DNA of 64,000 bases from Glandiceps talaboti (lineage: Eukaryota > Hemichordata > Enteropneusta > Spengelidae). The notes beneath the pieces are model-generated. The model had not been told where the DNA came from. It searched no databases and was given only the letters and a program-made list of their open reading frames with translations. The stretch is taken from positions 12,798,242-12,862,241 of the forward strand of contig NC_135565.1 of the NCBI RefSeq assembly GCF_964340395.1, in the 5' to 3' direction. Both the position numbers and the translations under genes were made by a program. This document shows, in pieces, positions 9,709 to 22,397 of the stretch (within the stretch, counting starts at the first letter, position 1; every line of letters begins with the position of its first letter).

Positions 9709-10345
9709 CTACTAAGTGAGATCATTGTGTACTAATTGAGATTGTTAACTGTACATTACTGTACAAATATGGCTAGACAGGGAGGTGAGATCATTGCCTA
9801 CTAATTGAGATTGTTAACTGTACAGTACTGTACAAATATGGCTAGACAGGGAGGTGAGATCATTGCCTACTAATTGAGATTGTTAACTGTACATTACTGT
9901 ACAAATATGGCTAGACAGGGAGGTGAGATCATTGCCTACTAATTGAGATTGTTAACTGTACAGTACTGTACAAATATGGCTAGACAGGGAGGTGAGATCA
10001 TTGCCTACTAATTGAGATTGTTAACTGTACAGTACTGTACAAATATGGCTAGACAGGGAGGTGAGATCATTGCCTACTAATTGAGATTGTTAACTGTACA
10101 GTACTGTACAAATATGGCTAGACAGGGAGGTGAGATCATTGCCTACTAATTGAGATTGTTAACTGTACAGTACTGTACAAATATGGCTAGACAGGGAGGT
10201 GAGATCATTGCCTACTAATTGAGATTGTTAACTGTACAGTACTGTACAAATATGGCTAGACAGGGAGGTGAGATCATTGCCTACTATAGTACTAATTGAG
10301 ATTGTTAACTGTACATTACTGTGCAAGTATAACTAGACAGGGAGG
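9709..10345. repeat. 69 bp tandem repeat, about 9 copies
   Basis: The unit carries GAGATTGTTAACTGTACAGT, then ACTGTACAAATATGGCTAGA and GAGATCATTGCCTACTAATT. The GGCTAGACAG word recurs at 9771, 9840, 9909, 9978, 10047, 10116, 10185 and 10254. Copies differ almost only by CATTAC versus CAGTAC in a palindromic GTACAGTACTGTAC core, so the array is young or homogenised. Confidence 0.97.
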
Positions 10346-10909
10346 TGAGATAATTTGTCACTCACCACTACACACACACACAGATGCTGTCTCTTGAGAA
10401 ATCAATCAGATTGGACGCCTCTGACAGTGTAAATTCAACCATAGACCCAACGTTGGTGGTACATGTAGGACTAAGGTGTTACAATCTGTTTATGTTAGTG
10501 AATGTCAACCTATGTAATTTGGCAAGGGAATTCCCATACATGTACATGTACATTTGTAGATGATAGTATTATTATTAAAAAAAAAATAGATGGTCCCAAC
10601 AGTCAACATTACATCATGTATACATGTTTCTAAGCACTTTGACTTCACAGTAAACATGCCTGCATATGAAGTTTGCACCACCCTGTCAACAGATCAAGTC
10701 AGAAGGGAGCTAGGGTGTCAATTACTCAACACAAAAGAAGGATGTGAAAAGGGATGGAAGTGAGAAAAGTGAAACTGATCTCTATCTAAATATGTTTTAT
10801 TTTCAAGTGTGAAAAACACGTATTTACAATAGTGCATAATGATGTACAATGTACCAAGGTTGTTTCTATTGTGCCTTATTCATAAGCTGGATGTCTTGAT
10901 TTTATCAAT

Positions 10910-11580
10910 GACGTTTCCGACTGCTTCAGGAGATAGACACCTTTGTATGACAGACAGGCATTGGTACTAATCCTGCTTGCATATGGAGTAAGTTATCATT
11001 CCTTCTCTGTCCTGCGAACAGACAGCCGTGAAACGTGGGCTTACCAGAACTAAAGAATTAACACACCCTATGGTCAAATATGAGCAATACATTCATAAAT
11101 CAACTATTTAGTTATTTTATCTCGCCTTGGCTACAAAAGTCCCATTTCGGATGACCAAAAATCCCGGAATCACAAGTTCAATCTTAACTTCAGGCTTCCT
11201 CCTTACCTACATGTACGATGATGTATTGGTCATCGTGATCAAATATGGCAGCATTTGTTCGAAATTACAGTTTGAACTGGAAAAGTTCCAATTTCGACAC
11301 TTTTTGTGAACTTACCAGCCACAACTTGAACTATCGTCAAAGAGATGTAAAATGAGTACATGTTCGATTGATTGCTTAATGCTAATATATTTGATAGCTG
11401 GGTATATAATTCTTTTGTAATTGATGTGTCAGCATTTTGCTAGTGTGCTCGATATACATGTACATGTATGATTTAGGCAGGTTACATGTACATTGCTTTT
11501 CGCAGGACAGTGTTGAGCGAAACGTGCACTGTCTGCAAGCAGGACTAGCATGGTACGTGTATGTAACTTGTCAGTGAATG
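10910..11580. repeat. Possible inverted-repeat element with GAAACGT motifs
   Basis: A block at about 10960-11045 (minus strand: TTCGCAGGACAG, then GCAAGCAGGATTAGTA) recurs in the opposite orientation at about 11495-11555 (TTCGCAGGACAG, GCAAGCAGGACTAGCA). The blocks share GTGAAACGTG/GCGAAACGTG. The ends of the element are unclear. Confidence 0.4.
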
Positions 11581-12186
11581 TTAATTAACGACATGGACAT
11601 TATGACAATATCATTATTTCTTTCTATATTAATTGATTATCACATCAGGCCTTTCAAAGCATCCATCATTGATGGACCGTAGAACTAATTATCTCTGCCA
11701 AACTACAGTCTATAAAATATGTACATGTAAAATTGATATAACCCCATGGAATTTGGAAAAGTAATTGTTCCTGAGCAGTGAAAACTTTGCAAATACATGT
11801 ATAAATTGCATATTTTTTGTGGTCAATAGGTTCACATACGTAATTTAAATGAAATTATTTTTTGGCAACTGATAAAAATAGTTATTTAAATCAACTGTAA
11901 AGCTATTCTACACATACATGTATACAACATTGTGTATTGATAAGGTACACATGTATACTACATGTATTATTAACATGTACCTGTATCTACAAATGTTTGT
12001 CCAATATGCAGGTATGTATGTTTTAATTTTAGAAGCATTAAACCTACATTGTACACTGTACATAGATGTACATGTAGTATGATACAATGTAACTTGTAAA
12101 CACCATTTATTGTAATACAATGTACATGATCGTCAAGGTTCTCTGCAGACTGAAAAGAGATCTGATCATCAGTTACATGTACATGT

Positions 12187-12617
12187 ATAATGTTAGTCTA
12201 ATTGTAATTCCTGACAGGGACTGTATTATACTACATTGTACTTCATGACTATTCCAGTCTAGTCAAGGCCCTGGCAAAAGGCGTTAATTATGGTTCAACC
12301 TCATGGTGAGTGAAGCACGAATGGGGCGTCTCAGTAGCAATCCACAGGCTGTCGTCACCGCTCATTAATTATAATATTCATTTGGTACAGCTGTTTTGAC
12401 GATGCCGAGTGTCCAACCAGGACTCCACCACCAGTCCATTTAAACTAAATCACATGGGGGCAACGACATAATCATGTTTATACATGTACGAACACTGTGG
12501 AGAGAGCACAGAAATCTGTGCAATCATCAGGACCTTGACTAGACTGGGATAGTGATGACGTACATTGTATTGTAGTACGTAATGCTGTCCCTGTCAGGAA
12601 CAAGACTAGTATAATGT
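12187..12617. mobile_element. Inverted-repeat (MITE-like) element, about 430 bp
   Basis: Left arm 12187-12280 (ATTCCTGACAGGGA, later TCCAGTCTAGTCAAGG) is matched in reverse by 12525-12617 (CCTTGACTAGACTGGGA, later TCCCTGTCAGGAA). The loop of about 250 bp contains no open frame of note. Confidence 0.7.
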
Positions 12618-13328
12618 AAGCACTACGACTGTACATGTATTCATGTTAGTGCATACATGTAACATGTACATATAGTCATTATATCTACATTGTAATAATT
12701 TCATAAAGTGGAACATACATATGTACATGTATTGTTTAAGTTACATGTACATGTACATTTGTATGTGTTTAGAGCATTGTATGTTACCAATCTAAATAGT
12801 CTAGAGGCATACAAATGTACATGTATCTGTGCCATTTCTTAAAATCTCAAGACATCTCTTAGAATTCAAAGCCATGGATCTAGACTACTACCAATGCCAA
12901 CCAGTATGGGTAGCATCTTGTATTTCTGTTGACATTCTTTTATTCATTGCCACCAAGGTACATACATTGTATCTTTGACCTTTGACATGGAGGTAATGGT
13001 CATATCACTATTACTAGGTAATACCAATGCTATCAAAATATGTCATTGACAATTTAATAAGGTCAGGCTCTATATTTAACCCTCTTCTGAGTCAATCCAT
13101 TATCTTAAAGTGTATGTAAATAGGTTTCCAAAGTTTCTGACTTTTTGCCTGCAAATGACGTAGTTTTTGTAGGTGATTAAAGATTTGTATGACATTTTGA
13201 CAAAAGTACGATACTAATAGTGAAAAATTTAGTTTTTGGGAAATCTGCGATGAGCATTTTACTTCGAGAGTCTTTGGAAAGTTGCGTCACTGCCAGAACA
13301 CGATTGCGACGTCCATATTTTTTTAACC

Positions 13329-13440
13329 ATGCCTGAACGTTGCCTGGTAAGGGGACATCAACGCTTGAGTCTACACTGATTTTCTCGCAAAAGATTTGGA
13401 AGTTCTAATCAGCTTGCTTCTTTTCAACATACAGTGGATG
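13329..13440 (+). pseudogene. Possible decayed THAP-domain start
   Basis: The frame from 13329 reads MPERCLVRGHQRLSLH, a stop, then FSRKRFGS. It resembles the N-terminus of THAP zinc-finger proteins (MPxxC...C...SLHxFP), with the second cysteine and the proline missing and a stop in the motif. The resemblance is short and could be chance. It may be a remnant of a THAP gene or P-element-like transposon. Confidence 0.22.
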
Positions 13441-13989
13441 AGTTTCCAAACGTTTTCAATGATGTGTTAGTACTGCACAACTCTCAAACTCACGAAAAAC
13501 GATCATGAATGATAAGATGCTGCGTCCTGGTGTACTACATATTACGACACTGGCAACGATGACGTTTCTTTTGTTGGCTGTGATTACGAGTCCTAATGTT
13601 GAATTGAATTGAAAGTTATTTCACCAGATAAGAAACAGAAATTACACTTTCAAAGAACATACTAGTATATCGTTACGAGCTGGTACCACATAATGGGGAT
13701 TTTTACTTGCGATAACAACGTCTTCGTACCGGCCCATATCGCCGCACCATGAATAACAAAAACAAAACATGCTCATACCATGATGCTCATACGCGTATGT
13801 ACTATGGTATTATAGTACAGTGCACTTCCTTTTAGACATATTCATGACCTTATTGTATGACTTTGGTTTCCTTGTCAGTGAATGAAGACCAGTCATTTAT
13901 AAATGAACTGTTCTGATTTTTAGCTCCACTGTCAGTGAAAGGTGAAAGCGTAGCTTTAGGTATAGGTTGGTATAGAGTATAGAGTATAA

Positions 13990-14280
13990 GTGAATCATAG
14001 GTGTCCGTCAACTTTTTTTATTTTCATCATCTTCTCCAAAAGTAACAGTCAGAATACTTCGATATTTGGTGTGCATGTTCCCTTGGGGGAGGCTATTCAG
14101 ATTTGTTCATGCCAAGTTGATCTGTGCCATTTTCAATGTTTTTTCAAAAATGATATTTTCATCATCTCCTCAAATACTACTTGTCAGATTGCTTTGATAT
14201 CTGGTGTGTTGATGCGTAGAGGATAGCTTACTCAGATTTGTTAATTTCAAGTCAGCGCATCTTTTCTATTTTTGATGATT
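13990..14280. repeat. Diverged tandem duplication, about 135 bp x2
   Basis: Both halves carry TTTTCATCATCT, then a variant of CAGATTGCTTTGATATCTGG, TGTG, GAGG, and CTATTCAGATTTGTT/CTTACTCAGATTTGTT. The preceding 13440-13980 has no recognisable gene. Confidence 0.65.
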
Positions 14281-14578
14281 TTTTTTGTAATTTAAAGAAA
14301 AAATGAATATGTTAATGAGTATTATGGCCGACACCATATTGGAAATCAGTCCACGAGACTTTAAGTAAACTGCCACTTTTCAAAAGACACTATTGACGTC
14401 AAACAAGCAATGTAATATGTGCTACAGTCATAATTCTACGCATTGTGCGACCAAATGACATTTGTTTGTTCGAAACAGGGTTGTAAACTTCAAATCCAAA
14501 TTCTGCACCCCTTCTACATAATCAACCAGTCCGCAACACCCTCATTTGCATGCATCGTGTGCATCTAATCTATCCTTC

Positions 14579-14758
14579 AGATATGGGAATCTGTATGATT
14601 TTTTTCCATGCTTGCCATGTTTTGACATATGCAATTCTTTTTCCTGTATCCAAGTTTTTTTCCATGAGGTCAGCAAGGGTATATGTACATTTGTATATGG
14701 CGTCAGACAGACAGACATGTATACTACAATGTATTGTCAATGTACATGTACATCATAC
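14579..14758 (+). repeat. Dispersed repeat family 1, copy A
   Basis: AGATATGGGAATCTGT, GCCATGTTTTGA, GCAATTCTTTTTCCTGT, ATGAGGTCAGCAAGGGTATA and ATACTACAATGTATTGTCAA appear in the same order as at 24053-24230. Identity is high across about 180 bp. The class is unknown. Confidence 0.85.
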
Positions 14759-14829
14759 ATGTACATGTACAGGTATGTGTACTGAACTAAAGTATGTTTT
14801 GATCAGAGATTGTTGTTTCCATTGAAAAC

Positions 14830-17800
14830 ATACCAGTTATGCAAGGAGAGTTTTCCCACGCTATGGCTTTTAGAGAGAACTGTGTGCCTTAGTCGACATT
14901 AGATAAAAAGACTTCATGAATGGGATAGACAAAGTGTCGTCCCTATAAATCTACAAGATTGTTCACTTTAACTTTTAAGTGACACAGGTATTAGATTGTT
15001 CACTTGTGCAGAGTCAAACAAAGTGACAGCCATGAATGGTATTTTCAACTCATTGAATTGAATGGATTTTCACCCCAAGTATTATATATGCACATGTATG
15101 TGTCAACATGTTTTGTCTGTGTCATGATTCTGAATATGAAGTCATAGCGAATCAAAGTCATTGTGGAATTTGGTACACTACAATTTACAATATCGGGATC
15201 AACTTTTAGTCTCTCTCTGAATTATTCAATCCAATATTTTTAAGTGTATTTTTCAGTTCTGTGAAATGTTTACATGTAGTACATTTTACAGCTGTCAAAT
15301 TCTTAATATCTGAAATACAATTTTACTACTGCACTGATGTACATGCAATACAGTATGCATGTCATAATTCAGTAATTGTTTAGGTTTTCAAGCCGAATAA
15401 CCAAGTCCAGGGTTAGTGTGAAAATATGTTAATTTTTTTTTTCTATTTTGACCCTCTAGCAGGAGGTACCCAGAATTGGGATAAAAATCCAACACAGTAT
15501 TGTAACTTATGTTGTGTTAGTATTGCTAAGTGACAAGGATCTTTAATAGCAGCTCTACATGTACGTGAATGACAATACACACCCCTAGTATTGTTAAACC
15601 GTTTTCAATAAATCACTGAAGTCAAAGCTTGAAATTAAATTTTGTAGGGGAATGCTAGTAGATTTATAGCACTGTGACACTGAGTTAAGAATATCAGTAA
15701 GCTAGTCTGAAAACTTTTCATTCCGATAACCACAAGGTGATTCTATACAGTATACTGTATTCAAATGGTGGTTTTGTGTGTCTTTTATGTGTGGGTTGTA
15801 AAAGGAAGTCTGGTTTTCTATATGTATTCATTTGAGAAAGCACAGTAAGTACTCTGTACGTTGTATATTATATGTGTACTCACTCTGCCAGTGTTTGGAT
15901 TTAATGCGTAAAGATGTCAGAAATTGGGTAACTCCCTGCAAGGAAAACAGGTACATGTAGATGCACATGCACAAATGTATATGGTGTGTATACTAATATC
16001 TGACATACTGACTCACAGTGTGCCCTCTAATAGTCAAATTTTCTTGACCATTATGAGTCAAAATGATAAAAACTGGCATTTATAGTAAGGAACAAGGGAA
16101 CACCAAATTTTGGTGTGTCACTAGAAAATGTGTGCATCAGTGGCAAGTCAAATTGGCTTATAGAGGGCACACTGGTACTGAGCCAAAGGTAAATTGGAGT
16201 GTATTTCTATACATGTAGTACATTGTACTTACAACTAAAACAGGCAGTGTTCACCAGAAGACTACACAGCATACATGTATAGATTTTATGATCAAATCTG
16301 ATACTTTGACAAGTTAAGGTTGTTGTTTTACTCGCCATGTAAGAGCACATTTACTGCTGAACACAGCTGAATTGTGATTCAGGAGAGAGTTTTGTTCACA
16401 TTTATTCAGTTTTCCGAGTTTCTCTGAGAATTCTCTTAATAATAATCTTGCTGTGTTAAGCATTAAAAATGGTGTTACTCCATTGAAGTAAAACAACGTT
16501 GTACAATCTCAACTTTGAAAATAATTGACTTTGTAAATATATATATTACATATTGTCTTCTGGTGAACACTTCAAGTTTTACATGTAGCTCTAGGTGCTA
16601 ACACAAGATAAAGTAGTTTTATCTAATTTGAAGTACATGTACATTTGATAAATGTCAAGCAGAAAATTACAAAATGTAGTTATACATTCCAACCATTTTT
16701 ATATTCAATTGATTCACATTTACTTTCAATTCTATTTACATTTTTGTCATTGTGATGTATAAAAGTAATTACATATACAGTTTGAAGTAATCGGAAAGGA
16801 AGAATAATTTACAAAAAAATGTTATATATTTCATTAAAAGTGAAAGTGAAGATTCACTTCATGACAACCTAACATTATGTAATGTATGGTATGTACAATT
16901 TATAAAATTGTCAGATACATCATACACATTCTTGTAATTCAGTTGTCATGTCTGTACAAAATGTAATTATAAGCAAAATTTATTAATCTATTCTTTGTAT
17001 CATACAAATATAGTCATGATGGTTGTGATGTCAAATTGCATGAATTTAAAAACAAATTGTCCAATTCTGCCAGAGAGTGCAAGGAATTCATCAGCAAATA
17101 GAAATATTCTCAGCCATATAACCATGGCATTTAAGGATGACAGTGTACTATAAACATTGTGTGATATTTGCACTTAGTGTTTTATTAGCAAATATTGATC
17201 TGTTAGTTTATAACTTTGGGTTCCAGACTGTGAGCCTACATGTATGTACTGATTACTACATGTATGTCTTTTTAAAATCATACATGTACATCACACTACC
17301 ACTGTACATGTACATATATGTATATGCTAAACACAATTGTATTTACAAATAGATGTGTAACAAACCGTGGGAGTACAGGTACAAAATGTACATGTAAAAT
17401 GTAGTCTATTTTTACATGGTTTTTAAATAGACATAGTAATCAGTACATGGGCTCAGTCTGGAACCAATTTGATGAATCATGGTGTGATGCACAGCAGAGC
17501 TTTGTGACTAAATAAAATTCAATGTTCCCCTATCCCTCAGTACAGGTCTACAGGTATGTGTGAATGACTGACAAAAAAACACCTTTGTTAGCATTTTGAC
17601 TCACATTCACAACACATTAGTATGTTGTCCTTGATGAGGTGCTTTTCATATATACAAAGATAGAAGAGTCTCACCACTCCAGAGGACGTTGACACCTGTG
17701 TTTGGACAGCATTCTTTTCATATATTGGTAGAGCTATTCAAATTATAAATACATGTATGTTATGTATAAAATTATTGAACATTGTCTAGATAGTCTGAGA

Positions 17801-18200
17801 TTGACAATACATAAAGAACAAACAAATTAGAAAATAGATGTCCTTTTGATGTACATGTAATTGTCGTGAAATAAATCATGCAGTCATTCTTTGTTGTAAA
17901 CTATTCAACAAAATCTAACATGTTGATCATCAATACAATTGTAACTGTTACATTTATAAATTATATTTACATGCATTGTACATTGTGTATATACATTTAC
18001 TGATAGTTATAATAACTTGTATATTATGATTTATATAACCTTCATCCATTCTATATATTTGTATACAATGTAGATGTACAAGTAACATGTGTATCCCTGT
18101 ACATGGCATGTATACCTACATTTTGTGACATGTGGCAATTGGTACATGAAAGGTGTATAAATTTTTATTCGAAACGTCAGATTACATCTATTTATTTGGA
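14830..18200. other. Liprin-beta intron 1, central part: no gene seen
   Basis: AT-rich intronic DNA with many TACATGTA words. It holds a short inverted pair, GTGTTCACCAGAAGAC at about 16247 and GTCTTCTGGTGAACAC at about 16556, whose sequence also makes up the array at 57.4-57.8 kb. A TTCTATTTTGACCCTCTAGC block at about 15441 belongs to the repeat seen at 37.1 and 61.9 kb. Confidence 0.6.
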
Positions 18201-18223
18201 CTGTCTCACAAGTTCCTTATGCA

Positions 18224-18225
<2 letters not shown>

Positions 18226-18316
<91 letters not shown>

Positions 18317-18545
18317 GTCTGTCTGCCCACCTGTATGTCTCTGTCAGCCCATCTGTCACTCTATTTGTCTCTGTCTGTACCTGTCTGTCTGTCTATGTAT
18401 GTGTACAGTATACATGTACATATACATGTACATGTACCCATCCATCTATCCGTCCATCCGTCCATCCCTCCACTCATGGTCCACCCAACCACCTATCTAC
18501 ATTTACTGGTATCTATCTTTTTTTCCTTTATCTGTCTGTCAACCT
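18226..18545. repeat. Compound microsatellite GT / CTGT / CCAT
   Basis: About 54 bp of (GT)n runs into (CTGT)n with CTCTGTCTGC interruptions, then CCATCCAT-type repeats after 18430. Long frames through it are low-complexity artefacts. Confidence 0.97.
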
Positions 18546-19039
18546 ATATATATATCTGTTAACAAACAATATTTATCTGTTAACACAATTGTAATATCAC
18601 TTTATCAGCATTCAAACTACTTGGATATTAAACTTTATAATGTCAAGTATGTCATGGGTAACCAGCAGAATAGAGGGTTGTAACATGAGTAACTTCACAT
18701 TAGATCACATATGTATTATTTATATACACTAAATGATAACTAGGTCGCCACATACTGACATGTACTATAGCTTTGACATCACTTTACAAGACTTGTTTAT
18801 AACCTTTACAAATACTGTTGTCAAGTCAGCCAGAAAATGGGGTCTTCTTTTGTATGTGATGTTTAAAGGGCCAGTGGGTGGTCTTGACTCTGGTAAAATG
18901 GTTGAAAGGAAAGTTTGTTATAATTCTGAATGGAAAAGTGAAGTGCTTGTCCTATAAAATGTGCTGTTCTACTTTTTCCGAATCACACTCTTAGCGTTTT
19001 AAAAGGGTGGTGTGAAGTACAAAATTCTCTTGTCACCAT

Positions 19040-19235
19040 TAGTGTTGAAAGACCCATGATTTAATCCCAGGTTTTCACATTAAAGCTGTTCTATCAATGG
19101 ATTACTAATAGGTAGGATCATTCTTTTCTTCAGGACAAACTTTTTCCTGTACATATACACATACACGTACGTGTACAGAGCTCTGTCAGACAACTGTTTT
19201 TTTCACATACATTTAATCCTTATCCGAATTGGGCC
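19040..19235 (+). repeat. SINE-like repeat B, copy 1
   Basis: GTTGAAAGACCCATGATTTA, then ATCCCAGGTTTTCACATTAA, and a distal GTCAGACAACTG...TTTCACAT...TTAATCCTTATCC block. The same ordered blocks occur at 21905-21995, 23100-23175 and 29470-29655. The TTCAATCCCAGG core seen in the better copies resembles a tRNA B box. Confidence 0.55.
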
Positions 19236-20019
19236 TGTAAAGACTTGGAATCTCATGTTCTTATATTATTATTATTATCTTATCAGCAGAGCCGTATGAT
19301 TAGATGGGATTATTGTTTTTCAGAACAAATATGTAGTAGCCATTCATTCTCATCTTTGTAAACCATAGTCTATTTTACGACACCATCCAAAACACACCAC
19401 ACCTGACACCCTCAAAAGGTGATGTGTCATGGAAGAAAAATAAACTCTGGTTTGCAAGAACGTTCATTCTGTGAAAATACTATGTTTAAAAAAGTACAAA
19501 ATTAATATGCACCTACATTGTGCGCATCGTACAGTCATGTGATTCAAATATTATACACTAGTACCTGTATTATGAACATTTGCTTCTCTCTCAGTAGATA
19601 TACATTGTACATGTCTAATCATGTGGTTTGACGTGTCTAGTATAAATGGATTGTACACTTATCGACATCAATCTGAAAAGTGATATCGGTAAAGAGAAAG
19701 TAGGAATATCACATCTGTAACACTATTCACCAATACCTAAAGGCTTGATGTATATTTTTGAAGTGTGTGTATATTTGTATCTGTGGTATAAGTAGATCTG
19801 GTAATTGAAGCAGACAAACCACTTTACATTATTGTAATAAGATTATACAAATCAATACATGTACACACAGGTAATGTTATTACTATTAGTTTGTTTACAA
19901 CATCTCAAATTGAAATCTATCATCCTCTCAAAAAGTGGGTGAGTATTGATACATGTATTGATTTGGGTAGCAATGCAAAATGTATATGTAGATAAGCATT
20001 TCCCTGTTATTTGGTGTTA

Positions 20020-20345
20020 TAAGTATTGATTTTGGTGGCCATTTAAAAATATTTTCTTGTTATTCAGCATTTTAAGTATTGATTTTGGTGGCCATATAAA
20101 ACTATTTTCTTGTTATTCAGCATTTTAAGTATTGATTTTGGTGGCCATATAAAAATATTTTCTTGTTATTTAGCATTTCAAATATTGATTTTGGTGGCCA
20201 TATACACATAGAAATATTTTCTTGTTATTCAGCATTTTGAATATTGATTTTGGTGGCCATACAGAAATATTTTCTTGTTATTCAGTGTTTTAAAGATTGA
20301 TTTCAGGTGGCCATATAGAAATTTGTTCTTGTTATGCAGTATGTT
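20020..20345. repeat. 53 bp tandem repeat, 6 copies
   Basis: The unit is ATTGATTTTGGTGGCCATAT, an A-rich spacer, then TTTTCTTGTTATTCAGCATTTTA. It recurs at about 20025, 20078, 20131 and 20184, then with small indels to 20345. Confidence 0.95.
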
Positions 20346-20559
20346 CTGCATGTTGCAAATCATGATTAATCATTAATTAACTTTGCTTTAACATGTTAAG
20401 TTCTGAAGAAATTTGCATAACTCAGAGCATGTGAAGTATGACCCACGTGGATACGTTTCGTTCTAAAGATTCTAATAAAGTTCAGAAACCAAAAGGTTCA
20501 TGTCATCTTTCATTCATGCCATTCATAATAAACTTATGACTAATATATGTAGTAAAGTG

Positions 20560-21060
20560 TTATAATGCTAAACAATTCTCAACAAAAATGCTTCCAATAA
20601 ATTCTCAAGTTAAAAAATGCTAAAAAATTCTCAAAAGTTGAAAAAAATGCTAAAAAATTCTTTAAAAAAAAACGTTCAAATAAATTCTCAACTTAAAAAA
20701 TGCAAAAAAATTCTCAACAAAATGCTTCCAATAAATTCTCAACTAAAAAAAATGCTCAAAAAATGAATTTTTGAAAAAATTCTAAAAAAAAAAAAAAATG
20801 CTTCCAATAAATTCTCAGGCTTTTAAACAAAAAGAAAATTTTGTATGGCTTCATTAAATTTGTAATTCAAACTAATCAAATTTAAACTGATTATAATATT
20901 AATGTGAGAAACAAAAATATAATTTTGTATGGCTACATAATAGTACATAAGATAATATGTACATGTCATTAAAACAAATCAAATTTAAATTGATTTTAAT
21001 TGAGAAACAAAAACTTAATCTTGTATGGCCACAAAGACACATTTTTGTAATGTTCACAGT
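20560..21060. repeat. Low-complexity AATGCT/AAATTCTCAA repeat and a three-copy neighbour
   Basis: From 20560 to 20820 there are degenerate alternations of AATGCTTCCAATAAATTCTC and AAAATGCTAAAAAATTCTC. From 20820 to 21060 the words AATTTTGTATGGCT and AAACTAATCAAATTTAAA recur three times. Confidence 0.8.
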
Positions 21061-21794
21061 TATCATAGTCTGTTTCTTCTCCACTATCTTTGCAATTATA
21101 CACTAATTAGTGATGGTATTGTAAGCTAGTAATGTACACTGGCGTTATCTGATCATGCTGTCAGTTTCCACAGCTAAGTAAATTAGTTAGTTGTTGAAAT
21201 GAATATTACTCAGATATGAATCCAACATGTAACTTATCTGTTTTCTTATCTCCTAATTGGAAATATACATGTACAGTGACCAGTTAGTAGTAATTAAAAT
21301 ATTTTTTTTTCTGAAACATTCCATAAAACAGTGCATCTCTTGATTCTAATCTACATGTAACAGATTATTTGTATATTTCATACATTTTAGTTGCAGTGAG
21401 TTCATAGCTCCCAGTTGATAATGTCCTCAAAGGTGACCGAGATTATTTTAATTAAACTTCCATTATTTTAAGATGGTGGCCAAAAAACATATGTGAACCT
21501 AGCTTTGGGAAGGACTTACACATGTATCAGTTTTATGACATATATGTCGCCCCCCCCCCCCCTCACTCTGAGTTGACTCTGAATTTGTAATGTGAATGCC
21601 CTACATATAATGTAAATGCATACATGATTATCATAAATGAAACTAATTTGTCTCTAAGCAGACATTTACACGATTTCTGAAAGAGTTTTGCTCCAAGTTA
21701 ACGTGACATCTTGTAATTAAGTCAATTTCAACATGATTGTCCAAACTTGGGATGGTTATTAAAGAGATGCAAAGAAGCACATTGTTTTCACCAA

Positions 21795-22397
21795 AGAAAC
21801 AACACTTTATCCAGACATGCATATCTGATGATCAGTGAACTGTCAGCAGAAGAATGGGTCAGAGCACAGCTGTAGTCGCCAATTATCCCATTTTTGAAGT
21901 CACTAGAAAAACAATGTTGAAAGGCCACGGCTTCAATCCCAGGTTCTCACATTAATGTTAACATATCAATGGCACCATTATAAGGATATCATAGGACTAC
22001 TGTAGTCGTTGTTCTCTAGTGAATTCATAAGTGCTCATCTCCTTCGGATAAATGGTCATGAATATGCATTGTTCATCTGATAAATATTCATCTATGCTCA
22101 GATCCATCAGGCAGTAGTAGTGTACCACTGAAAGAACAATAGAGATGGGAAAGAGTTTGTTTTGGTGTTTCTTGGCAACTGAGCAAAACTTACGTGATGT
22201 CATGAAATGATTGTCCAGAACCCAAAGTTCATGAAGATAACTTTATTTCGTGTGTAGCCAAGCCTTCCCCTTTATTAACCTTTTTAACTTCAAAAAGTCA
22301 GATAATTGGTGACTACAGCTGTGCTCTGACCCATTCTTCTGCTGAAAGTTCACTGATCATCAGATATACATGTACATGTCTGAATAAAGGGTTGTTG
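21795..22397. mobile_element. Foldback element with about 100 bp terminal arms
   Basis: Left arm 21801-21900 (ATCTGATGATCAGTGAACTG, AGAAGAATGGGTCAGAGCAC, AGCTGTAGTCGCCAATTATC) is the reverse complement of 22288-22397 with few differences. Inside sits SINE-like repeat B copy 2 (21905-21995). No transposase is present. Confidence 0.75.

Noticed and set aside
18103-18683. Frames of 109-176 codons rich in Cys/Val/Ser
   Set aside because: Translation of (GT)n and (CTGT)n; no conserved domain.
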